Shown: positions 41,428-50,436, numbered from the stretch's first letter. The stretch: DNA of 62,932 bases from Hyphococcus sp. (GCA_021604585.1 BQJG01000009.1:1-62932); one strand, 5' to 3'. The notes: generated by a model not told the origin, from the letters alone. Program-made: numbers and translations.

Positions 41428-43021
41428 CTTCTTCCTCCTCTTCAGCCGGCGCGTTCATCGCATCGAGCTCTTCCTGCGTAACCCACCCCGCCTGCACGCG
41501 CGCGCGCATGATCAGGCTCTCCGCGTCTTCCGGCGTAATTTTGTAGGCTTCAAGCATGCCGTCATAATGCTTGCGTTCGCCATCGACCCGCTCGGTCCAG
41601 CCGGTCAAATCATCGGTTGCACAGCCGGCGAGATCTTCGACGGATTTGACGTCATTCTCGCCGAGCGTGACGATCATCTTCAGATCGAGGCCGTCCATTT
41701 CAAGAATGTCGTCGGCAACGCCAAGTTCGACGCGACGAGCATCAAGCTTTTTGTTTTCCGCTTCGATGAAGTCACGGGCGCGCGCCTGAAGTTCTTCAGC
41801 CGTTTCTTCGTCGAGACCGTCAATATCCATCAACTCTTCAGTTTCAACAAAGGCGATTTCCTCAATCTTCGAGAAGCCTTCCGAAACAAGAAGGCCAGCC
41901 ATCATGTCGTCAACGTCGAGGCCGGCCATAAAGAGCTCTGAACGAACCTTGAATTCTTCCTGACGCTTCGCGCTTTCTTCTTCCTCGGTCATGATATCTA
42001 TTTCAAAACCGGAGAGTTGCGAAGCGAGGCGCACATTTTGACCGCGGCGGCCGATAGCGAGCGAAAGCTGCTCGTCCGGCACCACAACTTCGATGCGCTT
42101 TAAGTCTTCGTCGAGCACAACCTTGGTGACTTCGGCCGGGGCAAGTGCGTTCACAACAAAGGTCGCGTCATTATCGTTCCACGGCACGATGTCGATTTTC
42201 TCGCCGCCAAGCTCGTTGACCACCGCCTGCACGCGCGAGCCGCGCATGCCGACGCAGGCGCCGACCGGATCGATGCCGGGATCATTGGAGAAAACGCCGA
42301 TTTTGGCGCGGCTGCCCGGGTCGCGGGCGACGGCTTTAATCTCGATGACGCCGTCATAAACTTCTGGGACTTCCTGTTCAAACAGCTTCGCCATGAATTG
42401 CGGATGCGAACGGGACAGGAAAATCTGCGGTCCGCGCGTTTCGCGGCGCACATCCATGATGTAGGCGCGAACACGGTCGCCATTACGGTAATTCTCGCGC
42501 GGTAATTGCTGGTCGCGGCGGATGATCGCTTCAGCTTTGCCGAGATCAACAATCACATGGCCATATTCAACGCGCTTGATGATGCCGTTGATGATTTCGC
42601 CCAGCCTGTCCTTAAAGTCTTCATACTGACGGTCGCGCTCAGCTTCGCGCACTTTCTGCGTGATAACCTGTTTCGCACCCATCGCCGCCTGACGGCCGAA
42701 ATCCATAGGCGGCAGCGGTTCGGACATGAACGCGCCGACTTCGGCTTCCGGATTGAGGTGGAGCGCGTCAGCTAACGCCATTTGCGTTTGGTCGTTTTCG
42801 ACCTCTTCAACGACTTCAAGCAGGCGCCACAGTTTCGTTTCGCCGGTCTTCGGATTGATCTCAGCCTTGACCAGCGTCTCATGGCCGTAACGGGTGCGGG
42901 CGGCGCGCGCCAGCGCGTCTTCCATGGCTTCGATCACCAGTGACTTGTCGATGGATTTTTCACGCGCGACAGCATCGGCGATCTGAATCAGCTCCAGCTT
43001 GTTTGCGCTCACGGCGTTCAT
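41411..43021 (-). CDS. nusA: Transcription termination/antitermination factor NusA
   Basis: A 536-aa protein with an N-terminal RNAP-binding domain, S1 (about 135-200), KH1 and KH2 (about 230-345, with VGACVGMRGSRVQ and AIGRRGQNVRLAS) and acidic helix-hairpin-helix repeats to the C-terminus, as in alphaproteobacteria. It modulates pausing, termination and antitermination. Its ATG overlaps the rimP stop (ATGA). Confidence 0.97.
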   Translation of the reverse strand: MNAVSANKLELIQIADAVAREKSIDKSLVIEAMEDALARAARTRYGHETLVKAEINPKTGETKLWRLLEVVEEVENDQTQMALADALHLNPEAEVGAFMSEPLPPMDFGRQAAMGAKQVITQKVREAERDRQYEDFKDRLGEIINGIIKRVEYGHVIVDLGKAEAIIRRDQQLPRENYRNGDRVRAYIMDVRRETRGPQIFLSRSHPQFMAKLFEQEVPEVYDGVIEIKAVARDPGSRAKIGVFSNDPGIDPVGACVGMRGSRVQAVVNELGGEKIDIVPWNDNDATFVVNALAPAEVTKVVLDEDLKRIEVVVPDEQLSLAIGRRGQNVRLASQLSGFEIDIMTEEEESAKRQEEFKVRSELFMAGLDVDDMMAGLLVSEGFSKIEEIAFVETEELMDIDGLDEETAEELQARARDFIEAENKKLDARRVELGVADDILEMDGLDLKMIVTLGENDVKSVEDLAGCATDDLTGWTERVDGERKHYDGMLEAYKITPEDAESLIMRARVQAGWVTQEELDAMNAPAEEEEEAGASD

Positions 43022-43584
43022 TGAGAGGTCTCCATCGGGCTTTCTCCTGTCTCTTCCTGGTCGTCTTGTTCTGGTTCTTGCTCTAATCGGGCTTTCTTGT
43101 CGGCCCGCATGGTTTCACGGATCAGCTCATCGGTAAGGATGAGCTGGGCGCTGGCGATCCACTCCAGTGGAAACAGCGCGGTGTCTTCTTCGCCTTCAAT
43201 ATCGAACGCGACATTGCCATCATCGACCCCGGCCAGCACGCCTTTGAAGCGCTTTCGCCCCTCAACCAGCCGGTTGAGCTCAATCTTCGCCGCCCAGCCC
43301 TGCCAGTCTTCAAAGTCCTTGAGGCGCACCAGGGGCCGGTCAATGCCGGGCGAGGAAACCTCAAGAGTGTAGGCGCCGTCCAACGGATTGGCGTCTTCCA
43401 AGACCGGCGACAAAGCGCGCGACAGCTTGGCGCAATCGCCAGCGCTCATGGTCCGGTCCGGACGCTCGGCCATGACTTGTAAGGTCTTGGTCTGTCCGCC
43501 AGTGATCTTCACGCGAATAAGCTCAAACCCGGCGGTCTGTGCGACGGGTTCTATCAGCGCGACAAGGTGGTCTTCAAGCAGCAA
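43018..43584 (-). CDS. rimP: Ribosome maturation factor RimP
   Basis: A 188-aa protein for 30S assembly. Characteristic blocks: GFELIRVKITGG, DCAKLSRALSPVLEDANPLDGAYTLEVSSPGIDRPL. An in-frame TAG lies two codons before TTG 43584, and no ATG occurs before the conserved region, so TTG is the start; AAAAGG lies eight bases upstream. It opens the rimP-nusA-ylxR-infB operon and lies directly behind a leader terminator. Confidence 0.93.
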   Translation of the reverse strand: MLLEDHLVALIEPVAQTAGFELIRVKITGGQTKTLQVMAERPDRTMSAGDCAKLSRALSPVLEDANPLDGAYTLEVSSPGIDRPLVRLKDFEDWQGWAAKIELNRLVEGRKRFKGVLAGVDDGNVAFDIEGEEDTALFPLEWIASAQLILTDELIRETMRADKKARLEQEPEQDDQEETGESPMETSQ

Positions 43585-43602
43585 GGCCTAGCCTTTTGTA
43601 AC

Positions 43603-43630
43603 GAAAAAGCGGGCCCCGGGGGGCCCGCTT
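43603..43630 (-). terminator. Intrinsic terminator/attenuator in the rimP leader
   Basis: AAGCGGGCCCC (43607-43617) pairs with GGGGCCCGCTT (43620-43630); allowing a loop, nine or ten base pairs form. On the minus strand TTTTT follows. It lies 19 bases before rimP with no minus-strand gene upstream, so it can only act on the rimP-operon transcript itself. Confidence 0.75.
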
Positions 43631-43657
43631 ATCAAAATCGATCAGCGTTTGATGGGC

Positions 43658-43686
43658 TATATAGGGCGCCGAAGGGCGCTTGTCAG
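43658..43686 (-). promoter_or_regulatory. Probable rimP-nusA operon promoter
   Basis: On the minus strand CTGACA (43686-43681), 17 bases, TATATA (43663-43658). This is close to the sigma-70 consensus with ideal spacing. Transcription would begin near 43651, about 21 bases before the leader terminator stem. Confidence 0.6.
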
Positions 43687-43827
43687 CCCCGGGGGCCAGA
43701 GAATTTCAGCGAAATCGGCCCCGCCCCCGCTGCGAAGGCTTCCATTAAGGGCGGCTTGTTATACATCCGTGGGAAAGCAGGCACGAAAATCAGGAAAAGT
43801 CCGGCGTTTTCAATGCCAAAGGTTCAT

Positions 43828-44778
43828 ATGGCCCGAAAGCCCCTCAGCGTCATCATCCTCAATTACGGCACGCCGGACCTCGCTATAGCCAGCGCTGAGA
43901 GCGTTTTGCCGGAAATCGCAGCCTTGGGCGGCATTTTGGTGATCGTCGACAATGCTTCGCCAGACAGTTCAGCGGCGAAGCTGACAGATTGGGTCGCCAG
44001 TCTCGGCGCGTCCGATCATATCCGTCTTGTTTTGTCGCCAAAAAATGGCGGCTTCGCCGCCGGCAATAATCTCGGCGTTAAGGCCGCCGACGCAGAGTTT
44101 TATCTATTGCTCAACTCCGACACGCTCGTCGCATCTGGCGCGCTCACTTCGCTCTTAACTGCGATGCGCGCCGATGAACGGTTGGGGCTCGCCGGCCCTG
44201 TGATCCTTGATGGACATGGGGAACGCGCCGTCAGCCGATTCCGCAAACGCACGCCGCTAAGCGAATTTGTCGAGGCGAGCGGTCTTGATTTTTTCTACCG
44301 GATGTTTCGCAGGCATGTCGTTCCCTTGCACGAAAGCGAGTCCGCCGACGACATGCGCTGGATCAGCTTTGCCTGCATAATGCTCCGTAAAGAAACAATC
44401 GATGATGCCGGGCTTCTTGACGAGCGTTACTTTATGTATTTCGAGGACAGCGTTTACGGCTTGAGGGCGCGCGAAAAGGGATGGAAGATAGCGCGCATCG
44501 ACTCAGCAGAAGTCACGCATTTCGAGGCAAAATCATCTGGCGTCGAAGAAGCGGCGGCGGCGCATAAACGCTTGCCGCCCTTTTATTACGCATCAAGAAG
44601 CCGTTATTTCATTGAGCAATTCGGCATAGCGGGTTTTATCACGGCAAACCTGCTTTGGTATTGCGGGCGCGCTGTAAATTACGCGCGCGTGCTGGCGCTG
44701 AAGGCGCCGAAAAAAACAGCCGCTCATCGCGGCGCCGATATCTGGACCGGACCGGAGAGCCCCTCCGCCAAGAACTAA
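43828..44778 (+). CDS. Glycosyltransferase family 2 (rhamnosyltransferase-like)
   Basis: A 316-aa GT-A-fold transferase. It begins with SVIILNYGTPDLA and has VIVDNASPDSS, GGFAAGNNLGVKAA and the metal-binding LLLNSDT (DxD-like) block. A later DERYFMYFEDSVYGLRAREKGW matches WbbL/rhamnosyl-type GT2. No membrane segments are obvious. ATG 43828 has AAAGG seven bases upstream, better than ATG 43813. Probably acts in surface-polysaccharide synthesis. Confidence 0.85.
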   Translation: MARKPLSVIILNYGTPDLAIASAESVLPEIAALGGILVIVDNASPDSSAAKLTDWVASLGASDHIRLVLSPKNGGFAAGNNLGVKAADAEFYLLLNSDTLVASGALTSLLTAMRADERLGLAGPVILDGHGERAVSRFRKRTPLSEFVEASGLDFFYRMFRRHVVPLHESESADDMRWISFACIMLRKETIDDAGLLDERYFMYFEDSVYGLRAREKGWKIARIDSAEVTHFEAKSSGVEEAAAAHKRLPPFYYASRSRYFIEQFGIAGFITANLLWYCGRAVNYARVLALKAPKKTAAHRGADIWTGPESPSAKN

Positions 44779-44837
44779 GCTGCAAAAGCAGGCGCGTTTC
44801 TTGAATGTTCTCTCGCCAAGAGGGAGCGCGCAACCGC

Positions 44838-45497
44838 ATGAGCGGCAAGATCAGACAACGCGGCGCATTGGCGATCATCATCTATTTCCTGATGATGACA
44901 GCCATTTGGGCGCCAATCGGCTTTTACGCAGGCAAAGCGCAGGGCGAAACGCAAGCGCGCGCCGCAACCGGCGCCGGCAGTGAGCTGTCTCTGTTTGGAA
45001 CAGACGCCAGCGACCCAACCCGAAATGCCGACGCGCCGCATCTCTATGCGCCGATTGTTTTCCTGCCAGAGCAAACAGAACCCATACGCCTTTCCGCCGC
45101 CCGAGACCGGGCGATTGACGGATCCCGCCGCGATGCAACACTGCGACAGACCCCGCTGCGCGAAGCTGTATTGCGCGCGCTCGCCAGTGACGCCGCCAGC
45201 GCAGGCGCGACAGATGCATCGTCAGCAGACGATGCATCACAGCAACCCTTCAGCCTCGCTATGGCGCCCGGCCTTTCGGGGCTCGGCGGCGGCCAAGGCC
45301 CAGCGCTGGGCGGCGCCGCCCCAGGCGGCAATGGCTATCCCGGCGCCATCATTCCCGGCTTTCTCGCCGCAGCCACGCCACCGCCGCCGGGCGGAGAGCC
45401 GCCTATGCTCGCAACCCCGATCCCCGCCGCCCTGCCGATGTTTCTGGGCGGACTCGCAGCGTGCTGGACCGCCGCACGGCGCAAGCGCTCGCGCTAA
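44838..45497 (+). CDS. Secreted protein with VPLPA-CTERM-like sorting tail
   Basis: A 219-aa protein. An N-terminal membrane/signal segment (about 9-33, ALAIIIYFLMMTAIWAPIGF) is followed by a low-complexity Ala/Gly/Pro/Asp region and a C-terminal tripartite tail: PIPAALPMFL, a hydrophobic helix and RRKRSR. This resembles the VPLPA-CTERM signals processed by exosortase-like systems in alphaproteobacteria. No exosortase is in the window. ATG 44838 follows AGGGAG; ATG 44805 is an alternative. Confidence 0.65.
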   Translation: MSGKIRQRGALAIIIYFLMMTAIWAPIGFYAGKAQGETQARAATGAGSELSLFGTDASDPTRNADAPHLYAPIVFLPEQTEPIRLSAARDRAIDGSRRDATLRQTPLREAVLRALASDAASAGATDASSADDASQQPFSLAMAPGLSGLGGGQGPALGGAAPGGNGYPGAIIPGFLAAATPPPPGGEPPMLATPIPAALPMFLGGLAACWTAARRKRSR

Positions 45498-45593
45498 AAC
45501 CGCCGCAATTCCAACGGCTTCGCCGCTCTGGATTTTACCGCGCCGATCGGTCAAGATTGATGCTTGGGGAATTCGCTGTCGGAGGGGACCGCT

Positions 45594-46091
45594 GTGGGAC
45601 GATTACTGGCTTTCTTATTGGGTATTGCTGGCGCCGTCATCGGCAGTCAGGGGCCGGGCTTCACCCTTCAATATATGCAGAATTTGCAAGGACAAATCAC
45701 CGCTTTACAGATCGTCGTCGACGAGTTCGACTCCAACATCGCCCAATACGGCTACAGCCGCCAGCGCGCGGTTGATGAATGCCGAACCGCCACAGGCCTG
45801 CTCGATGCTCTGTGCACGACCTATGTATCATCGGTGGAGCGCTATGAGATTTTGACTGCGCATATGGCGGAACTCGAAGCCGCCAGCGATATGGTTCGTC
45901 CATTAGTGCTCGCCAAAACGCAGATCGAAGACATTACGCTCTCCGTCTACGAACAATACAAGCCAGCCATCCCAACCACGACGGACGGGCTGATTTACGC
46001 CGGCGGCGGTTTTGCGGTGCTTTGGGGGCTTGGATCGTTCCTGTTCGGCCTGCTCGGCGCGATGTTCGGCGGCGGGCGGCGATACGCTTAG
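45594..46091 (+). CDS. DUF2937 family membrane protein
   Basis: A 165-aa protein with N- and C-terminal membrane segments (about 2-20 and 135-158) and a helical, partly coiled middle, matching DUF2937. The frame has no early ATG. GTG 45594 is chosen because GGAGG lies eight bases before it and it places the first membrane helix at the N-terminus. Function unknown. Confidence 0.78.
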   Translation: MGRLLAFLLGIAGAVIGSQGPGFTLQYMQNLQGQITALQIVVDEFDSNIAQYGYSRQRAVDECRTATGLLDALCTTYVSSVERYEILTAHMAELEAASDMVRPLVLAKTQIEDITLSVYEQYKPAIPTTTDGLIYAGGGFAVLWGLGSFLFGLLGAMFGGGRRYA

Positions 46092-46126
46092 ACAATACGG
46101 CGCGGCTCAATTACGGATACTATCCG

Positions 46127-47431
46127 TTACTGCTGAGCGCTGAAATGTGCGTCCAGAAATTCTAAAAACGCCGGCCAGTCTTCCTTGACGACGCCATGGG
46201 TGCCGGCGCGAATCCAGAAAGCGATATCGGCGTCCGGTTTCCACACATCCAACCGATCCTGCTCAAGTCCTTGCGAACCCGCCAATTGGTAAGCCGGGTC
46301 AGCGCCAATCGCCGCACGAAATGCGCCATTGGGATCAGACCAGACATCGCGGCGCGCATTGCCGAGCAAAATTGGGCGCGGGGCGATCAGGGCCAGCAAA
46401 TGGTGCTGGTCGATTTCCATGTCGCCTTCATGCTCGCCATAACCAGCGTAACGCCGAGAAAACCAGTGCGGATAGGTGTTCGTAATCGCCTTAACGCTTT
46501 CGCCTTTTTTCCGGCGGTTCAGCGACGCTCCGCCCGTGCCCGATTGATGCGCGATAACGCCGTCAATCCGTTCGTCAAACGCAGCCGCCAGAAGCGCAGA
46601 TTTTCCGTATCGCGAATGGCCCCAGGTGATGATGGCGTCCTGATCGATCTGCGCGTCCTCTTCGAGCACGTCGATCATGCGCGAGTACGCCCAGGCCCAG
46701 GCCGCCACGGCGCCCCAGCGGGTTTCATCATCGCCGTGGCCCGGAGATAAGCGCGCCAGCTCCGCCAGCCCGCGCTCACGACTATCGGGAACGAACTCAC
46801 TCGGAAAAATTGTGGCGATCGCGTAGCCTGCATCGAGAATCGTCTCGACCGGCGGCGTGCAAATGAATCGCCCGAATATATAGGTTTCTATACCGCCGCG
46901 CTTGTCCATATCCGCCGGCGCGCCAGCAACCGCCGGATCAGGCAATGTGTCCCAGCGCGGACAAAACGTCTCCATCAAAATCACCGGCGACGGTCCTGTC
47001 GCGCCTTTGGGCAGAACGACATCCATGATGATTTCCGAACGGCCGCCCTCTTCGCCTAGCGCGCCGGTGGTTTCAACGGACACGCCGTTAAAAGTCGCGG
47101 TCACCGCCAGCTTGTATTCTTCAAGCACGCCCTTGCCGCCAAAGGCGTTTTCATTCAGCGTTTTGTGACTGAGAATCCGAGTATGTGCGGCGTCAGGTAG
47201 ATACCCGAAGATTTCTTCCTGCAACGCTTCACGGATCGCCGGAGCTCTCGCATTCCAATCCTGGAGAGTCGCAACACTCACGCGCCCGTCAAAAGCGCCG
47301 AGAACTGCGGGCGTCGCCGCATCGCCGTCAGGTTTCAAATCGGTCCAGGCGAGAGTCACTTTTGCGCAGCCGCCTATCGCCAGCAACGCAACAGACAAGA
47401 CAATTCGGTTCCAATGCAACATGGCGGGCAT
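46127..47431 (-). CDS. CE15-type glucuronoyl esterase-like lipoprotein
   Basis: A 434-aa lipoprotein (lipobox IGGC, Cys22) with an alpha/beta-hydrolase fold of the glucuronoyl esterase family CE15. The nucleophile motif is GHSRYGKSALLAA, and it is followed by HQSGTGGASLNRR and PHWFSRRYAGYG, all diagnostic. The catalytic His is in THGVVKEDW near the C-terminus. CE15 enzymes cleave ester links between glucuronic acid and alcohols, as in lignin-carbohydrate esters or algal/bacterial polysaccharides. The start is one of two ATGs (47431, 47422). Confidence 0.83.
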   Translation of the reverse strand: MPAMLHWNRIVLSVALLAIGGCAKVTLAWTDLKPDGDAATPAVLGAFDGRVSVATLQDWNARAPAIREALQEEIFGYLPDAAHTRILSHKTLNENAFGGKGVLEEYKLAVTATFNGVSVETTGALGEEGGRSEIIMDVVLPKGATGPSPVILMETFCPRWDTLPDPAVAGAPADMDKRGGIETYIFGRFICTPPVETILDAGYAIATIFPSEFVPDSRERGLAELARLSPGHGDDETRWGAVAAWAWAYSRMIDVLEEDAQIDQDAIITWGHSRYGKSALLAAAFDERIDGVIAHQSGTGGASLNRRKKGESVKAITNTYPHWFSRRYAGYGEHEGDMEIDQHHLLALIAPRPILLGNARRDVWSDPNGAFRAAIGADPAYQLAGSQGLEQDRLDVWKPDADIAFWIRAGTHGVVKEDWPAFLEFLDAHFSAQQ

Positions 47432-47481
47432 TTGCCGTCGGGGCGCGCGTCTGCGCAAGTCAAAATACCGTAAGACGTGTG

Positions 47482-48162
47482 TTATTTACGCCGGAATACG
47501 AGATAGGCTGGCCTGCGGCCTTCGCGCAGTGATTTCGCTTCGTAGCGCGTTTGGGGCCAGTCTCCAGGCCGTGTGCGCCAGTCGGCGGCGCACTCCGCCG
47601 TCCATTCAAACGCCGACGCATTTTGCGCATGCATCAATGTCCAGCGAATATAGTCGCGAATATCCGACGCCACCCGCAACTCACCGCCCTCGCGCAAAAC
47701 GCGTGCCGCCTCGGCAAAAAACCACGGCGAAATCATTCGGCGCTTATGGTGGCGCTTTTTCGGCCAAGGATCTGGATGCAGGACGAATAATTTCGACAGC
47801 GCGCCATCGGGCAGACTTTCCAATAGCGGGCGCACATCGCCATGATGCACTCGAATATTCTCAAGCTGCTCATCTTCAATCTGCACCAGTAATTTCGCAA
47901 CGCCATTGATAAACGGTTCGGCGCCAATCAAGCCGCCATTGGGATTTTGTTTTGCCTGCCAGGCAAGATGCTCGCCGCCGCCAAACCCGACCTCTAGCCA
48001 GATTTCATCCGCCTGCGGAAAAAGTGCTTTCAGATCAATCTTCCCGTCCATCGGGACGGCGACACGCGGCAGCAGCGTTTCCATGAGGCGCGCCTGACGC
48101 GACTTCAGGCGCTGGCCAATTTGACGGCCGTAAAGCCGGGGGATGTATTTTTCTTCAGCCAT
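47482..48162 (-). CDS. trmB: tRNA (guanine-N7)-methyltransferase TrmB
   Basis: A 226-aa SAM-dependent enzyme that makes m7G46 in tRNAs. EVGFGGGEHLAWQA (motif I, about 57-70), IGAEPFINGV and LHPDPWPKKRHHKRRM are the family hallmarks. The ATG at 48162 is used; a GTG just upstream is less likely. It normally follows metK; here CDSs on the other strand and a small secreted protein lie between. Confidence 0.95.
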   Translation of the reverse strand: MAEEKYIPRLYGRQIGQRLKSRQARLMETLLPRVAVPMDGKIDLKALFPQADEIWLEVGFGGGEHLAWQAKQNPNGGLIGAEPFINGVAKLLVQIEDEQLENIRVHHGDVRPLLESLPDGALSKLFVLHPDPWPKKRHHKRRMISPWFFAEAARVLREGGELRVASDIRDYIRWTLMHAQNASAFEWTAECAADWRTRPGDWPQTRYEAKSLREGRRPAYLVFRRK

Positions 48163-48213
48163 CACGGCGGTGCTTAACGCTCCGCCCGCGCCGCCTCAAC
48201 CCTTGAAAGAAGG

Positions 48214-48714
48214 TTATTCCGGCGCCTGTTTTGCGAATTGGTTCTGATTGAACTGGCGCCAGCCATCGGCGGTTTTGATCCAGTCGGTCACTTCGATCTC
48301 GCCCGCCGGCAGAAGCTCATAGCGGGTGCGCCCCTGCTTAGCGCCCTCGACTCCCCAATGAGCGACCAGCGCATCGCCTTCACGCTCAGCGCGGATCGGA
48401 TGCAGATCGCCGGAATTGTCGGCCCAATAAGCGGTGAGCGGTTCATCATTTGCGAGCCGGTAATGGGCGATCCCTTCGAAAGTGAACGCAGCGCCATCAT
48501 CGCGAGTCACCGCCACGCGATACTCGAGGCGGAAGAATTTTCCATTGAGCGCTGGCGTCCAGATCATTTCGCTTTTCGCCGCGCCGCCGAACGCCGGCCC
48601 CTCCGACATCCAATGCCCTTCGAATTGCGCAAGCAGACCGGAGGGCCCCTCCGCCCTCGCCGCTTGCAGCGAAAACAATAAAATGCCGGCCAAGGCGAGA
48701 ATCAGGCGGGCCAT
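48214..48714 (-). CDS. Secreted DUF1579-like protein
   Basis: A 166-aa exported protein with a signal peptide (about 1-22). The mature part looks like a lipocalin/DUF1579-type beta-barrel (LLAQFEGHWMSEGP, FFRLEYRVAV, DGWRQFNQNQF). No catalytic residues are obvious. GGAGAAG precedes the ATG at 48714. It is divergent from the YjbR gene. Confidence 0.7.
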   Translation of the reverse strand: MARLILALAGILLFSLQAARAEGPSGLLAQFEGHWMSEGPAFGGAAKSEMIWTPALNGKFFRLEYRVAVTRDDGAAFTFEGIAHYRLANDEPLTAYWADNSGDLHPIRAEREGDALVAHWGVEGAKQGRTRYELLPAGEIEVTDWIKTADGWRQFNQNQFAKQAPE

Positions 48715-48850
48715 AGCGCTTCTCCAAATTTTGCCTTCGATCATAGACGATGCACGGCAAAAGAAATCGGCAATCGGAGATAAGACACGGTTCTTTTTCT
48801 TACCAGAAACGGAGTGTAGGCTGCGCCTGCAATTATGAGATGGCCGGCTG

Positions 48851-49219
48851 ATGTCCAAAAAGCTCTTCACGCTGCAGGAAAAGCTCAGAACCTACGCGCT
48901 GACATTCCCGGAATCCCATGAAGATCATCCCTGGGACCATGTCGCCATCAAGGTGCGCAAGAAAGCGTTTGTGTTTTTGAGCGGCGATGAGTTGCACGAG
49001 GGCAAACTCGGCATGACGGTCAAGCTGCCGATCTCGAACGAGATGGTGTTGACCCTGCCCTATATGGAACCTGCCGGATACGGACTTGGCCGGTCAGGCT
49101 GGGTCAGCATGCGGCTGGGGCCGAAAGACCCAGTCGACCTCGGCATGTTCAAAGGCTGGATCGATCAGAGCTATCGCGCGGTCGCGCCGAAGACGCTTGT
49201 CAAACAGCTGAGCGGCTAA
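48851..49219 (+). CDS. MmcQ/YjbR family protein
   Basis: A 122-aa protein of the YjbR DNA-binding-like fold (CyaY-type). Blocks: FPESHEDHPWDHVAIKVRKKAFVFL and GMTVKLP; SYRAVAPKTLVKQL at the C-terminus. The biochemical role is unknown. Its stop overlaps that of metK by four bases on the other strand. Confidence 0.85.
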   Translation: MSKKLFTLQEKLRTYALTFPESHEDHPWDHVAIKVRKKAFVFLSGDELHEGKLGMTVKLPISNEMVLTLPYMEPAGYGLGRSGWVSMRLGPKDPVDLGMFKGWIDQSYRAVAPKTLVKQLSG

Positions 49220-50436
49220 ACAGCTTTCTTCAGCGCATCGACGAGGTCTGTCTTCTCCCAGGAGAACCCGCCCTCGGCGTCAGGCTCGCGGCCGAAATGC
49301 CCATAGGCGGCGGTGCGTGCATAGATCGGCTTGTTCAGATCAAGCGCCCGGCGAATGCCGGACGGCGACAGGTCCATCACTTCGCCCAATGCGCGTTCGA
49401 GGGCGTCTTCATCGACGGTTCCTGTGCCATGCAGATCGACATAGATAGACAGCGGTTGGGCAACGCCGATCGCGTAGGAAAGCTGAATGGTGCAGCGGTC
49501 GGAAAGGCCCGCCGCGACCACGTTCTTCGCCAGATAACGCGCCGCATAGGCCGCGGAACGGTCGACCTTGGTCGTGTCCTTGCCCGAAAACGCGCCGCCG
49601 CCATGTGGGGCCGCCCCGCCATAAGTATCGACGATGATTTTGCGGCCCGTCAGGCCTGCGTCGCCATCCGGCCCGCCAATGACAAACTTTCCGGTCGGGT
49701 TCACATGCCACTGACAATTCGTCGCGATCGGAAGTTCGGCAATCGATTTGCGAATGTAGGGCTCGACCACTTCGCGCACTTTCGCGGAATTCCACGATGC
49801 GTCGAGATGCTGTGTCGACAAGACTATAGAGGTGATTTCGACCGCTTCACCATTGCGATAGCGCACCGTCACCTGGCTCTTCGCATCGGGACCAAGCCGT
49901 CCGGCGTCACCTGAACCTGCATGGCGGGCGGCGGCGAGGTCTGCAAGAATTTTATGGCTGTAATAGATCGGCGCCGGCATCAGCAACGGCGTTTCGCGGC
50001 AAGCATAACCGAACATGATGCCCTGATCGCCCGCCCCTTCGGCGTTGGCGTCCGACGCCTTATCGACGCCCTGGGCAATGTCCGCAGACTGACCATGCAG
50101 CAACACGTCGATATCAGCGGTCTGCCAATGGAAACCATCCTGTTCGTAACCGATATCCTTGATCGCAGCGCGCGCGACTTCGACGAAGGCCTCGGGCTTA
50201 ACGCCGCCATTGCCATCCATCAGCGCGGCAGGCGCGCGAACTTCGCCGGCGATCACCACCTTGTTGGTGGTGGTCAGCGTCTCGCAAGCGGCGCGAACAT
50301 CCCACGCGTTCATTCCCGAGGCCGCCGCCTCGCGATACATCAGATCAACGATCTCATCGGAGATGCGGTCGCAGACCTTGTCTGGGTGGCCTTCGGAGAC
50401 GCTTTCGCTCGTGAAAAGAAATGATTGGCGCGACAT
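49216..50436 (-). CDS. metK: S-adenosylmethionine synthetase
   Basis: A 406-aa enzyme making SAM from methionine and ATP. FTSESVSEGHPDKVCDRISDEIVD, GAGDQGIMFGYAC and GGGAFSGKDTTKVDRSAAY are the signature motifs. The ATG at 50436 starts the canonical MSRQSFLFTS. The leader holds a 7-bp palindrome that overlaps the expected transcription start. It follows an XRE regulator gene. Confidence 0.97.
   Translation of the reverse strand: MSRQSFLFTSESVSEGHPDKVCDRISDEIVDLMYREAAASGMNAWDVRAACETLTTTNKVVIAGEVRAPAALMDGNGGVKPEAFVEVARAAIKDIGYEQDGFHWQTADIDVLLHGQSADIAQGVDKASDANAEGAGDQGIMFGYACRETPLLMPAPIYYSHKILADLAAARHAGSGDAGRLGPDAKSQVTVRYRNGEAVEITSIVLSTQHLDASWNSAKVREVVEPYIRKSIAELPIATNCQWHVNPTGKFVIGGPDGDAGLTGRKIIVDTYGGAAPHGGGAFSGKDTTKVDRSAAYAARYLAKNVVAAGLSDRCTIQLSYAIGVAQPLSIYVDLHGTGTVDEDALERALGEVMDLSPSGIRRALDLNKPIYARTAAYGHFGREPDAEGGFSWEKTDLVDALKKAV

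Noticed and set aside
43585..43827. Search for a tRNA-fMet (metY) before rimP as in E. coli
   Set aside because: I read both strands and found no cloverleaf or CCA-proximal T-arm sequence here.
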